Shown: one piece after another, positions 1 through 9,650 of the stretch
How the letters are laid out: every line of letters starts with the position of its first letter
Position numbering within the stretch: the first letter of the stretch is position 1
NCBI GenBank assembly: GCA_022705325.1
Contig: JAKJER010000024.1
Coordinates: 27,736-91,735 of the forward strand
DNA from: Planctomycetota bacterium
GTDB taxonomy: Bacteria; Planctomycetota; Phycisphaerae; SM23-33
Reading direction: 5' to 3'
Length of the DNA stretch: 64,000 nucleotides
Program-made: the position numbers and the translations under genes
The notes under the pieces: generated by a model
The model's input: the letters and a program-made list of their open reading frames with translations, nothing else
What the model was told of the DNA's origin: nothing
The model's database searches: none

Positions 1-606
1 CTCGAAATCGTTCACCGTGAACGTCCGTTCGCGATAGACCAGGACGCTGGTACGGTCGAAGTGGATGTGGAACTTCGGTTGGCCCAGCAGAAACTCCATC
101 GTCCGCGTGTGGATCACGTCGTAGGCCCACTTTTTGTCCGGGGCCTTGACGTAGAACTTGCGGCTGAACTCCGCCGACTCGAAGTCGATGTCGTCGGCCC
201 CGAAGAACTCGGTGATCTTGTCGAAGAACCCCTCGGGGCGGATGAACAGCGGCTCCAGCGGAATGGGGCTGGCGACGATCGTTCCACTGAAGTAGTGGTG
301 ATGGGTCTGGCGCCGGCCCTTGGAATCGGTCGAGTGGGTCTCGTAGTGGTAGTCGAAACACTTGACCTGTCGCCCGCCCCACGTTCCGCCCATCATGTTG
401 TAGGCGTAGCGGTTGGAGCCCTTGCGCAGGCAGGGGAAGGCCGGGAACTGGTTGTCCAGGTCGTAGGTCCTGGCCTCGCTGAACCACAAGCCCTTGCCCT
501 GGGCGAAGGCGGCCAACTCCTTGCGCCGGCGCATCGCCGCCAGGTGTCCGAAGATGGCGACAGCGGCAATCACCGCCACCACGAGGACGACAAACAGGAT
601 CTCCAT
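1..606 (-). CDS. membrane-anchored hypothetical protein (3' end cut by window edge)
   Basis: An open frame of 202 codons runs off the left edge of the window. The ATG at 606 is preceded by GGAGG at good spacing. The protein starts with an N-terminal hydrophobic segment (residues 3-20, MEILFVVLVVAVIAAVAIFG), then a basic MRRRK stretch, then a soluble part rich in aromatic residues. This fits a single N-terminal anchor. I do not recognise the family. It is the last visible gene on the strand of the pilus operon, about 250 bp after the last pseudopilin, so co-transcription is possible but not shown. The C-terminus is missing. Confidence 0.7.
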   Translation of the reverse strand, partial: MEILFVVLVVAVIAAVAIFGHLAAMRRRKELAAFAQGKGLWFSEARTYDLDNQFPAFPCLRKGSNRYAYNMMGGTWGGRQVKCFDYHYETHSTDSKGRRQTHHHYFSGTIVASPIPLEPLFIRPEGFFDKITEFFGADDIDFESAEFSRKFYVKAPDKKWAYDVIHTRTMEFLLGQPKFHIHFDRTSVLVYRERTFTVNDFE

Positions 607-854
607 GTCCTGCCTCCACGGCCAGGCCGCCCCGACCGGCTTGGCAAACGGCTTCGCTGGCCGCAGGCCGGACTCTGGTCCGGTCTTGTCGGCCAGCAGG
701 GCCGGGCGGCGGCCCCGCGTCTTGCCCCACATGCGGCTCCGCCCACGCGACGGCATGGGAGCATTCATCGGCGATTGTACGGCGGGCTCCGCCGGAGGAC
801 AAGGCCGTTTGCCCGCCCGGGAATCGTCCCCGCGACTCGACTTGCCCCGCCACC

Positions 855-1328
855 CTACTTCTTGCCGCCGCCCTTGCCGCCACCCTTGCCGTGGCCGTTC
901 CCGTTGCCGTTGCCATTCCCGTCGCCGCCGCCGCTGTCAGCAGCGAAGGTCGCCGGGGCCAGGGGCAGCAGCAGGTCCGCCGACTGGGCAGGTCGAACCG
1001 ACACAAGCCGTCGCTGGGCCTGCTCGGACTCAAACGTCAGCACGTAGAATTCCCCCGCGGCTATTTCCGCCCGGCAGGAATAGGGGGCGCTGGGCGGCAG
1101 GCCTGTCTCCAGCAGCGTCAAGGCCCACGCCATCGCCCGGGCGGAGCGCAGTTCCCGCTCGTTGCGGACAATCTGGGCGGTCTCGGTGCGGAGCCAGCCG
1201 GCTGTCTGACGGAACGTCGACGTCCACAGCAGCATGGCCAGCACCAGAAAGATCATGGTGCAGGCCAGCGCGTGCCCGCGCGGCCGGCTGGAGGCCGCAG
1301 CCCGAAACGTGCCGCGGGAGGTTCTCAC
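855..1328 (-). CDS. GspK/PilX-like minor pseudopilin with Gly/Asn/Lys-rich tail
   Basis: A 157-residue protein with one N-terminal hydrophobic segment after a basic PRG leader, resembling minor pilins of the PilX/GspK class. No Glu is seen at position +5 of the presumed mature pilin, and GspK-type pseudopilins also lack it. The start is the GTG at 1328, which overlaps the stop of the upstream pseudopilin (GTGA) and has GGAG six bases upstream; a GTG at 1340 is the alternative. The last ~25 residues are a low-complexity Gly/Asn then Gly/Lys tract. The protein probably belongs to the tip complex of the pilus or secretion pseudopilus encoded by this operon. The family assignment rests on context and topology. 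Confidence 0.6.
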   Translation of the reverse strand: MRTSRGTFRAAASSRPRGHALACTMIFLVLAMLLWTSTFRQTAGWLRTETAQIVRNERELRSARAMAWALTLLETGLPPSAPYSCRAEIAAGEFYVLTFESEQAQRRLVSVRPAQSADLLLPLAPATFAADSGGGDGNGNGNGNGHGKGGGKGGGKK

Positions 1329-1813
1329 GGTTGGCTCCACGTCAGTTCGGTCTCCCGCAGGATGTCGCCGTAGCGGACGCGTATGGTGAGTTCGAGCGTC
1401 CGTCCGTTGGCCAGCGAGCGGACGGCGAAGGCGTCCACGCCCTTGGCGACGAGGAACTCTTGCCCGTCGTGGACCAGGCGCCGGATGAGCTGTCCGTTCC
1501 GCAGGACGTACTCGACCACCTCGTCCGGCTCAGCCCACTGGGCCAGGCCGTCGGGCAGGTCGCCCCCGTCCAGGCAGAGAAGCACCCTGCCGTCGTCGAG
1601 GGGAGTGAAGGCCAGGGTCGATCCCAGGTCGCGAGACAGGCTCGAAAGCGTCAATCGCAGTTCCTGGGCGGCGCGGGTGCGGGCGGTGCAGTCCCCCAAG
1701 GCGTTGGAGATGTTCCCCCACGAGCGGCCGACGATCAGGGCCAGCATCACCGTCAGCATGGCCGCCACCAGCATCTCCAGGAGAGTGAACCCAGTCTCTC
1801 GCCGTCCGGACAT
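1325..1813 (-). CDS. GspJ-like minor pseudopilin
   Basis: A 162-residue prepilin-type protein. It has a short basic leader ending TG|FTLLEMLVAA, where prepilin peptidase would cut after Gly and methylate the Phe. Glu at +5 of the mature protein is present, followed by a ~20-residue hydrophobic helix. The rest is a beta-rich domain of the size seen in PulJ/GspJ. ATG 1813 has GGGGA upstream and lies two bases after the stop of the GspI-like gene, so the two are translationally close. It likely joins the tip complex with the neighbouring GspI- and GspK-like proteins. Type IV pilus minor pilin versus type II secretion pseudopilin cannot be settled here. Confidence 0.75.
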   Translation of the reverse strand: MSGRRETGFTLLEMLVAAMLTVMLALIVGRSWGNISNALGDCTARTRAAQELRLTLSSLSRDLGSTLAFTPLDDGRVLLCLDGGDLPDGLAQWAEPDEVVEYVLRNGQLIRRLVHDGQEFLVAKGVDAFAVRSLANGRTLELTIRVRYGDILRETELTWSQP

Positions 1814-1815
1814 GG

Positions 1816-2196
1816 TCAGTTCCCCTGCGGCGGCTGGTGGGTCACCAGCGCCGTTCGCGCCTGGCGCGAGGCGTCCAGCGTCTGCTCGAGCACTTCGACC
1901 TGGTAAAGGTCCTCCGCCTCGCCCAGTTCCACGCCGGCTTCCCACTCCTGCCCGGGCGTGGAGGTCAGTTCCGCGGGCGGCTTGAGCAGCCGCATCCATT
2001 TGCTGGCGTGGGGGACGGTGTAGAACCTCCCGTGTTCCGTGCACCACGATTCCGCCTGGTGGATTTGGCGGCTGTGGGTGGCCAGCAGCGAGCCCAGGGC
2101 AGCCAGGCCCGTGGCCAGGACGATCGTGGCCACTTGCAGCTCGAGCATCGACAGCCCGTGGCGCCGGCTCCCTCGACTTGTTCCTCTCCGTTTCAT
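1816..2196 (-). CDS. GspI/PilV-like minor pseudopilin
   Basis: A 126-residue prepilin-type protein. The leader is strongly basic, and the cleavage region reads HGLSMLELQVATIVLATG: Gly at the cut, Glu at +5, then a hydrophobic helix. The first mature residue would be Leu rather than the usual Phe or Met. The short C-terminal domain fits GspI/PilV. The start at 2196 has no clear Shine-Dalgarno sequence, because the bases upstream (2199-2229) form a short degenerate repeat of the word AATCYGCAAT. This could mean weak translation or coupling to the upstream pilin gene. It lies between the PilZ-prepilin fusion and the GspJ-like gene. Confidence 0.7.
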   Translation of the reverse strand: MKRRGTSRGSRRHGLSMLELQVATIVLATGLAALGSLLATHSRQIHQAESWCTEHGRFYTVPHASKWMRLLKPPAELTSTPGQEWEAGVELGEAEDLYQVEVLEQTLDASRQARTALVTHQPPQGN

Positions 2197-2232
2197 TGAA
2201 TCTGCAATCCCAAATCCGCAATTCGCAGTGGT

Positions 2233-3090
2233 TCAGGAGGGCGGCACGAGCACCTGGTTCCGGGGACCGGTGATCTGTCCCTCCAGCAGGCCCGCCTGGT
2301 TCATCCAGATCTGGCCCGTCCATCGCGTGGAGTTGATGCGGGAGGCCCGCACTTCAAATCCCTCGCTCGAGGCATAGCTGACCTGGTAGACGAACTTGGC
2401 GCCAGTGGCGGACGGCGACGTCAGCGACGGGTCGATGAGGTCCAGGGCGGACAACTCGCCCAGGCTCGATGCGAAGGTGCGATGCTCCAGCCAGTAGACC
2501 CGCTGGGCCGACCAGATGGTCCGCAGGTTTCCGGCGGCGTTGTCCAGGGCCGCCTGTTCCACCGCCCGCACGTACACCGGCGCCGACAGCGTGACCAGCA
2601 GGCACAGGATGGTCATGGCGATGCAGGCTTCAACGAGCGTGAATCCCCCTCGCCAAGGCGACCGCATGACCGGACTCTGGCCCTCAGCCAGGGCGTCGAC
2701 GTAGCGGCAGAAGACGTCGTAGTCCTCGCCTGCGTCTTTGCTGAGGAACTCGATGCCGAGGACGTTTCCTTCGTCGCCCACCTGGACGCGTCGCACCGCG
2801 CCCACCAGGTGAACGGTCCGCCTGGGACCGCCCCGCCAGGCCGGCAGGACGATTGCCATGCCCGCCAGCTTGCCCGGGGGAAAGTACTGCGGCGAAAACA
2901 CCGCCGCCCCGCCGCGAGAGACGTTGAACACGTGCGAGGCGAAGCGGGCCGGACAACGGTCGCCCGGCTGGATCGTCATCTCCGCCACCAGCGGCACGCG
3001 TTCATGTCTTCGACGCCGGATCATCTGGTGCACCGTCTCGGCCGGTCGATCGGCCCGTACCTTGCCATCCCGCTGCCGGACCCGGACCAT
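2233..3090 (-). CDS. PilZ domain fused to an internal prepilin (GspG/H-like pseudopilin)
   Basis: A 285-residue protein made of two modules that are normally separate. Residues ~24-135 form a PilZ domain: RRRRHER at 25-31 gives the RxxxR-type c-di-GMP motif, and NVSRGG (56-61) the (D/N)xSxxG motif. At residues 147-172 there is a complete class III prepilin signal, RGG|FTLVEACIAM, with Glu at +5 and a hydrophobic helix, followed by a pilin-like globular domain. The frame is uninterrupted. Met142 (base 2667) sits just before the prepilin leader and could give a separate short pilin, but only a weak SD is visible there. ATG 3024 is an alternative start for the PilZ part. If translated as one chain, prepilin peptidase would release the PilZ domain into the cytoplasm. 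Confidence 0.75.
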   Translation of the reverse strand: MVRVRQRDGKVRADRPAETVHQMIRRRRHERVPLVAEMTIQPGDRCPARFASHVFNVSRGGAAVFSPQYFPPGKLAGMAIVLPAWRGGPRRTVHLVGAVRRVQVGDEGNVLGIEFLSKDAGEDYDVFCRYVDALAEGQSPVMRSPWRGGFTLVEACIAMTILCLLVTLSAPVYVRAVEQAALDNAAGNLRTIWSAQRVYWLEHRTFASSLGELSALDLIDPSLTSPSATGAKFVYQVSYASSEGFEVRASRINSTRWTGQIWMNQAGLLEGQITGPRNQVLVPPS

Positions 3091-3178
3091 GCAGACGACT
3101 GCCCGTCAAGCCCGGGGCCCGGTCCGAGACCGTCTCAGCCTTCTCGAAATCGTCCCAGTTCGCAGCCGATCGCGCGGA

Positions 3179-3601
3179 TCAGGTCTGCATCGGGTTGATT
3201 TCGGGCTTGGCGGCAATGGTGCTGTTGGTCGCGTCGAAGCCTTCCTGGGTGAAGATGACCGTGTAGGAGCCGTAGCCGGCCGACGCGCCCGAGCGGGTGA
3301 GCGTCAGCGACCAGGAGTCTTCCAGGTCGCCCGTGTCGCCGGCCTGGACCGTGCCCACCGTGTAGTACTTGGGGGCGGTCATCTTGATGTCCAGGTCGTC
3401 GACGTCCGAGGCATAGGTGCCCTGGCGGGCGTGATAGCGTTCCTGGGCGGCCTGGACGGCCGACAGGTAGTTGAACGCTTCGGCAGCCTTCGACCGCTCC
3501 ACCGAAGCCAGGAACCGCGGCACGGCGAATGCCGCCAACACCCCGATGATGACCACCACCACCGCCAATTCGACCAACGTGAATCCTCTACGTTTCTGCA
3601 T
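3179..3601 (-). CDS. major type IV pilin / GspG-like pseudopilin
   Basis: A 140-residue pilin with a six-residue leader MQKRRG, a cut before FTLVELAVVVVIIGVLAAFAVP, Glu at +5 and the Pro that kinks the long N-terminal helix. The helix continues to about residue 55 and a small C-terminal domain follows. Size and the GTYASDVDDLD-type loop resemble GspG/PilA-like pilins. The AGGAGA before ATG is one of the best ribosome sites in this operon, which fits the most abundant subunit. It lies between two PilZ-encoding genes. No cysteine pair is visible, so it is not a classical disulfide-loop PilA. The 147 bp upstream could hold a separate promoter. Confidence 0.85.
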   Translation of the reverse strand: MQKRRGFTLVELAVVVVIIGVLAAFAVPRFLASVERSKAAEAFNYLSAVQAAQERYHARQGTYASDVDDLDIKMTAPKYYTVGTVQAGDTGDLEDSWSLTLTRSGASAGYGSYTVIFTQEGFDATNSTIAAKPEINPMQT

Positions 3602-3671
3602 GCTCTTCTCCTTCTGTCGGCCCGCCGCCCTGGCGAGCGTCTAGAGAAACCAGAACGAACCTTATGACTTT

Positions 3672-3689
3672 TCGACCCACACAGGTCGA
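3672..3689. promoter_or_regulatory. inverted repeat TCGACC-N6-GGTCGA upstream of the major pilin gene
   Basis: A perfect 6-bp inverted repeat with a 6-bp spacer lies in the 147-bp gap between the PilZ gene and the pilin gene, about 70 bp before the pilin start. Its size suits an operator or a small hairpin. No regulator can be named, and I see no clear -35/-10 pair nearby. Confidence 0.3.
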
Positions 3690-3748
3690 CACTTCACTAA
3701 CGACTCCGGAAAAACCCGTATCTCTACGTAGTGCGATTCCCTGGGGCC

Positions 3749-4078
3749 TCATCGGGCGTCCAGCGCCTCGCACAGCACGGGCTGGGTCTGCGGGGTCACC
3801 GGCGTCTCGAACTCCGCGCCCAGCATGGTGCCTTCGGCTTCCGCTCGCGCCCACACCACCCGGACCGCCAGGCTGGTCACCGTCGTCTTGCCGCCCACCC
3901 GCAACTGGATGTCCAGTTGCAGCCGCTGCCCGGGTCCGTAGAACCGCTGGCTGAACAGGCCCACTCCGCCTCGGCTGATGTTCACGCAGCTCGCCTGGCT
4001 CACCACCTGGCCCGCACGGACAACCACGGGGGCGAAGAACGGCACGTGACCATATTTTCGTCTTTCCACGATCGTCAC
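3749..4078 (-). CDS. PilZ domain protein, stand-alone
   Basis: A 109-residue single-domain PilZ protein. It opens with ERRKYGH (RxxxR-like c-di-GMP contact, with Arg and Lys at the right positions) and carries NISRGG at about residues 33-38. It resembles the PilZ half of the fusion encoded just downstream (2233-3090). The GTG start at 4078 overlaps the stop of the PilC/GspF-like gene (GTGA), so the two should be translationally coupled. In pilus operons such proteins usually tune assembly ATPase or platform function in response to c-di-GMP. That role is inferred from family and position. Confidence 0.8.
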   Translation of the reverse strand: MTIVERRKYGHVPFFAPVVVRAGQVVSQASCVNISRGGVGLFSQRFYGPGQRLQLDIQLRVGGKTTVTSLAVRVVWARAEAEGTMLGAEFETPVTPQTQPVLCEALDAR

Positions 4079-5199
4079 CTGGGCCCGGAGGCCATCTCGA
4101 ACATCGGCAAGTAGATCGACGCCAGGATCACCGCGATCGTGACGCCCATGCCCAGGATCACCAGCGGCTCGATGCAGCGGGCCAGCCGTTCCATCGTCGC
4201 CTGCATGGCGCGGCGGTACTGCGAGGCCGCCTGGGCGAATACGCCGGGCAACTGCCCCGACTGTTCGCCCACGTGCACCATGCTCACCAGCAGCGACGGG
4301 AACAGCCCCGTCCGTCCCAGCGAGCCGGCCAGGGATTCTCCGGAGGCGACCTGCTGGCTCACGCGGGCGAGCGCCTCGCGATAGGTGCGGCTGGAATGAA
4401 ACACGCCCTGCATCGCCTGGAGACTGTCCAGCAGGGGCAGCCCGCTCCGCAGGAGCAAGGCCATCGTCCCCGCAAATCGCTCCATGTACACGCCCACCAC
4501 GCACGGACCCACCAGCGGCATCGTCAAGGACAGGTGGTCCACCAGGCGACGCCCGCTCTCGCGCTTCAGGTACCAGCGCGCCAGGAAGAACGCGCCCGCC
4601 ACGCCGGCTGCCACGTGCAGGAAATAGACCTGCAGGAACCCCGACGCGTCAATCACCGCCTGCGTGATGTCCGGCAGCTTGGACCCGAACTCCTTGAAGA
4701 ACTCCGCGAACACCGGCACGACCTTCCACAGCATCACCACCACCGCCAACACCGCCACGCCCAGCAGGATGCACGGGTAGATCATGGCCGAGATCAACTT
4801 GGTGCGAATCTCCTCGCCTTGCGAGATGTGGTCGCTGAGCCCCGCCAGCACCTCCGCGAGGTTGCCGCTCAACTCGCCCGTGCGGATCACCTCGATCCAG
4901 TGGCGCTTGAAACACCGCGGGAAGGCCCCCGCCGCCGCGTGCAGCGACGCGCCGGCGGCGACCCGGTCAGTCATCGACCGCACCACGTGGCGGAGCTTCA
5001 GGCTCTGCGACTGCGAACCGGCGATGGTCAACGCCTCCAGCAGCGGCGTGCCCGCCGACAGCAGCGTGCTGAGATGATGCAGGAACTTGGCCGGGTCCTC
5101 GCGCCGGATCCGCGCGTGGGGCCGGCCCGCCAGGCGGATGTGCCGCTGGACAAATCCTCGCGGCGCCGTCGATGTCGGAAGACCTTGCAGCGTGCTCAT
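4075..5199 (-). CDS. type IV pilus / type II secretion inner-membrane platform protein (PilC/GspF)
   Basis: A 374-residue protein with two GspF domains. The first (~35-155) contains the LLSAGTPLLEAL and TGELSGNLAEVL motifs; the second (~235-360) repeats them as LLRSGLPLLDSL and VGEQSGQLPGVF. Hydrophobic segments lie near 140-165, 200-220 and 345-370. This is the classical architecture of the platform that couples the cytoplasmic ATPase to pilin insertion. The gene begins immediately after the stop of the ATPase gene and overlaps the PilZ gene at its end. Length matches the family (about 370-400). Confidence 0.92.
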   Translation of the reverse strand: MSTLQGLPTSTAPRGFVQRHIRLAGRPHARIRREDPAKFLHHLSTLLSAGTPLLEALTIAGSQSQSLKLRHVVRSMTDRVAAGASLHAAAGAFPRCFKRHWIEVIRTGELSGNLAEVLAGLSDHISQGEEIRTKLISAMIYPCILLGVAVLAVVVMLWKVVPVFAEFFKEFGSKLPDITQAVIDASGFLQVYFLHVAAGVAGAFFLARWYLKRESGRRLVDHLSLTMPLVGPCVVGVYMERFAGTMALLLRSGLPLLDSLQAMQGVFHSSRTYREALARVSQQVASGESLAGSLGRTGLFPSLLVSMVHVGEQSGQLPGVFAQAASQYRRAMQATMERLARCIEPLVILGMGVTIAVILASIYLPMFEMASGPR

Positions 5200-6947
<1,748 letters not shown>

Positions 6948-6951
<4 letters not shown>

Positions 6952-7487
6952 CGTCGTCCTCCCTGGCGAGCGGGCTTCTCGGGCGAATCGCTGCGCATCC
7001 GCAGGACGGTCGTCTGGTCGCCGAAGCGGAGGGTCACGCTGTCCTGAGTGATCGACTCGACGGTCCAGTTGCTCTCGGGGTCGCCGTTGCCGGTGATCGA
7101 GCCGGTCTTGTGGATCTGGTCGCCGATCACCGCCAGCGTGGGCCCGTCGCTGGCGAAGATGCCCACGAGGTTGCCCGGCAGAGGGGGCGGAGGATGGTCG
7201 GTCGGCACCGGCGCGGGCCGGCTGGCCGGCGCCGTCTTCGGCGTGGGCCTGGAGCGCGCGGGCTTGTTCAGGTAGCTCGCCCAGGAGACCTCGAACGGAT
7301 CGCGGCCGGCCGGACTGGCGCGGTCGGCGACGACGGTGGGCGGCGGGTCCAGCAGCTTGGGCGAGATGGTCGGCGTTTCGCGTCCCTGGGCTGCGCGGGG
7401 CAGGTGCGTCTCCAGCGACGAATACGTCAGGTACCCCAGCAGGGCCAACGCCGCGTAAGGAGCCAGTTTGTCGATCTTCTGCAACAT
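6948..7487 (-). CDS. PilP/GspC-like pilus or secretion accessory protein
   Basis: A 179-residue protein with one N-terminal transmembrane segment (~10-25), a Pro-rich linker and a C-terminal beta domain (~115-170) that reads like the HR domain of GspC/PilP (PGNLVGIFASDGPTLAVIGDQ, then a WTVESIT and LRFGDQTTVLRM strand pair). I start at ATG 7487; the frame remains open upstream to 7601, but that part runs through a repeat-like intergenic tract and lacks domain character. The end overlaps the ATPase start (ATGA). It probably links inner-membrane components to the secretin. No secretin gene is seen in this window. Confidence 0.65.
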
Positions 7488-7498
7488 CGTTCTTTGTT

Positions 7499-7541
7499 GC
7501 CCGTAGCCTGTAGCCCGCAGTTGGCAGCCGGTGGCCCGCGG
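7499..7541. repeat. word-like degenerate repeat (GTAGCCTGTAGCCCG type)
   Basis: The 73-bp gap between the PilO-like and PilP-like genes is largely a run of near-copies of a short word (GTAGCC/GTAGCCCG/GGCAGCC). Similar runs built from different words occur in other gaps of this window. Confidence 0.45.
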
Positions 7542-7560
7542 GGGGCCGGCCGGCTGGCGG

Positions 7561-8112
7561 TCACTTCTTTGTCTTCTGTTGCACCAGTCCCAGGACGACA
7601 ATCCGCATCAGGATGGAGTCGGTCTGCTTCTCGAATCTCACGCTCTCGACCCGCAGCAGGCGGGGGGAGTCCTCCAGCCACTCGACGAACCGCCTCAGGT
7701 TGGAGAAGGTTCCCTCGACCTCGACCGCCAGCGTGACGGCCCGGTAGGGCCCGACCTTCCTGGGCTCGCGGGACTCCATGTCCCGCAGGCGGACCTGGGC
7801 CTCGCGCTGGGCGGCCAGGATGTGCTGGACCCAGTGGTTGGTCTCGCTCCCTCCGTCCAGGCGCTGGCGGTAGGTCTCGGCCTGCTTGCGGAGGTTCTCG
7901 ACGTCGGTAATGGCCTCCAGCCGCTGCTGCTGGCTTCGCAGTTCGCCCTGGGCGGAGTCGATCCGTTGCGAGAGCGGCCAGTAGATGCCGGCCAGGGCCA
8001 GCAGCGTCAGAGCGGCGGTCACGGCTGGGCGAAGTCGGGCCGGGTCGCCAAGGTAACGCCCCAGCAGGAGCTTGTACTGTTGCAGACGCTGTCGGTCGGC
8101 GGGGGAGATCAT
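7561..8112 (-). CDS. PilO/GspM-like pilus assembly protein
   Basis: A 183-residue protein with one N-terminal transmembrane helix (~28-45), a coiled-coil stretch (~48-85, rich in Gln/Glu/Arg) and a C-terminal alpha/beta domain with the EGTFSNLRRFVEWLE signature typical of PilO (a conserved strand followed by F-x-x-L-x-x-F). The ATG at 8112 overlaps the stop of the PilM/PilN-like gene (ATGA). The frame extends upstream to 8331, but that part overlaps the previous gene and has no domain. In type IV pili, PilO pairs with PilN in the periplasmic alignment complex. Confidence 0.8.
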   Translation of the reverse strand: MISPADRQRLQQYKLLLGRYLGDPARLRPAVTAALTLLALAGIYWPLSQRIDSAQGELRSQQQRLEAITDVENLRKQAETYRQRLDGGSETNHWVQHILAAQREAQVRLRDMESREPRKVGPYRAVTLAVEVEGTFSNLRRFVEWLEDSPRLLRVESVRFEKQTDSILMRIVVLGLVQQKTKK

Positions 8113-9650
8113 GGGCCCCCCTTTCGCCCGCGGGAGTCCTTCTCTCGCGGCAGGGCGATGATGGTGAAGTGGGCCATCTCGCTGTCGCCTTCCGCCCCGC
8201 GGGCCCACTTCACGTCGGCCAGCTTGACCAGCGGGAAGTCGCGCTGGAGCAGTTCCACCTGCGCGAGCGAGTCCAGGAACGTGTCGATCTCGCGCGGGGC
8301 GGAGTAGCGGTCGCCGAAGCGCGACAGGCAACGGAGGGTGAGCGACTTAGCGGGCTTGACCTTGTTCTTTCCGCCCGCCTCGCCCAGCTCGCAGAAGCCC
8401 CAGACGTGCGAGAGGCACGCGTTGGGGGGCAGGCGCGTGGGCAGGTCGCGGAGATAGTCGCTCCAGCGGACGCGGGTGGACAGGAAGCGGTGGACCGCGG
8501 ACACCTCGCCCGTCAGGGCCTTGCGCTGATCGGCGATCTGGGCGAGCGTGAGCGAAGCAGCCCAGGCCCGCGAGGCGTTCTGGCGGGCGACGACCTCGGC
8601 ATCTCGCTGGAGGCTCGTCCAGCGGTCCCACAACAGGCCCGCCATCAGGGCGGTGGCCAGCAGCAGGCAGGCCGCCAGGCGGCGCGGGAATATCTGGCGA
8701 ATGGTGGGCGGGGGTCGCAGGTGGGCCAGCAGGTCCAGGCCCTCGCCGGCCCCGCGACGGGCGGACAGGGCCAGCCCCGCCGCCAACACCGCCTCGCCGG
8801 GGCCCTCGTCGCTGCTCAGCAGCGTCTCCAGGCCGGTCTGCTCCTGGACCTCTCGGGCCAGGGCCTCGTCCGCCTGCCCTTGCAGGACCAGCCCGCCGAC
8901 CTCGCGAACGTGCAGATGGGTGCGAGCGTGGGCCAGCAGGCTCCGTACGGCCGAGGTGGCTGCCGACACCATGGGGCCCTGCTGGATCGCGAAGGGCCGG
9001 CAGAGCACGCTTTGGCCTTCGCAGGTCAGCAGGGCCAGCCCGTGCTCGCCGCCCAGGAGAATGCGGACCGCCCAGCGCCACGAGCGAGGCCCGCGGCAGC
9101 GCCGATGGGCCAGTTCGCCCAGCGACCACGCACACGGCTCCAGGCGGAAGTGTCTGAGTTCCAGCGGGGCCAGGGCCTGGTGAATCTCGTCGGCCAGGTC
9201 GCGCCGGCAGGCAGCCAGGCAGCAGCCGACCTGCCCCTCGCCCAGGCGGACCATGCGCCCGGCGGCGGCTGTCCGCTCCGCGTCTCCCATGCCGCTGACG
9301 CCCGAGCGGGCCAGCAGAGCGTGGGGCGGAGGGAGTTCCTGTGCGGGCTCTTCCAGCATGTAGGTGGTGAAGTACGTCTGCTGGGGCGAGAGCCCCACGC
9401 AAAGTCGAAGCCGCCTGAGCTGGGCGGGCTTGAACTGGCTCCGCAGCCAGGCAGCCAGGACGGCGCCCGGGCCGGGTGCAGGGGAGTCGTCGCCCGGCGC
9501 AGGGGCTGGCTCGTCCAGAGGGATGCACTGGAGGGCTACCGGTTTGAGTCCGCCCAGCGACCAGGCGACCTGAACGACGGTCAGTTGCCGCTTGGCCAGG
9601 TACACGCCCAGGCTGCCGGCGGTCGAAAACCTGTTCTGCGCGTGGGACAC
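8109..9650 (-). CDS. PilM-PilN-like fused pilus assembly protein (GspL-like)
   Basis: A 513-residue protein. The first ~310 residues look like an actin-fold PilM/GspL cytoplasmic domain (GVYLAKRQLTVVQV opening, later VGGLVLQGQA and AVLAAGLAL segments). A transmembrane helix lies near residues 325-345 (LAACLLLATALMAGLLW), followed by a coiled coil and a periplasmic PilN/GspL-like alpha/beta domain. Fused cytoplasmic plus periplasmic modules are normal for GspL, whereas in type IV pili PilM and PilN are usually separate. GTG 9650 is chosen because GGAGG lies five bases upstream; the frame continues to 9746 without a better site. It is the first gene of the operon. Confidence 0.75.
   Translation of the reverse strand: MSHAQNRFSTAGSLGVYLAKRQLTVVQVAWSLGGLKPVALQCIPLDEPAPAPGDDSPAPGPGAVLAAWLRSQFKPAQLRRLRLCVGLSPQQTYFTTYMLEEPAQELPPPHALLARSGVSGMGDAERTAAAGRMVRLGEGQVGCCLAACRRDLADEIHQALAPLELRHFRLEPCAWSLGELAHRRCRGPRSWRWAVRILLGGEHGLALLTCEGQSVLCRPFAIQQGPMVSAATSAVRSLLAHARTHLHVREVGGLVLQGQADEALAREVQEQTGLETLLSSDEGPGEAVLAAGLALSARRGAGEGLDLLAHLRPPPTIRQIFPRRLAACLLLATALMAGLLWDRWTSLQRDAEVVARQNASRAWAASLTLAQIADQRKALTGEVSAVHRFLSTRVRWSDYLRDLPTRLPPNACLSHVWGFCELGEAGGKNKVKPAKSLTLRCLSRFGDRYSAPREIDTFLDSLAQVELLQRDFPLVKLADVKWARGAEGDSEMAHFTIIALPREKDSRGRKGGP

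Noticed and set aside
3024..3090. sequencing frameshift as the cause of the PilZ-prepilin fusion
   Set aside because: Both modules are in one continuous frame with normal codon use and no stop or abrupt break between them; a missing stop codon in the source cannot be fully excluded.
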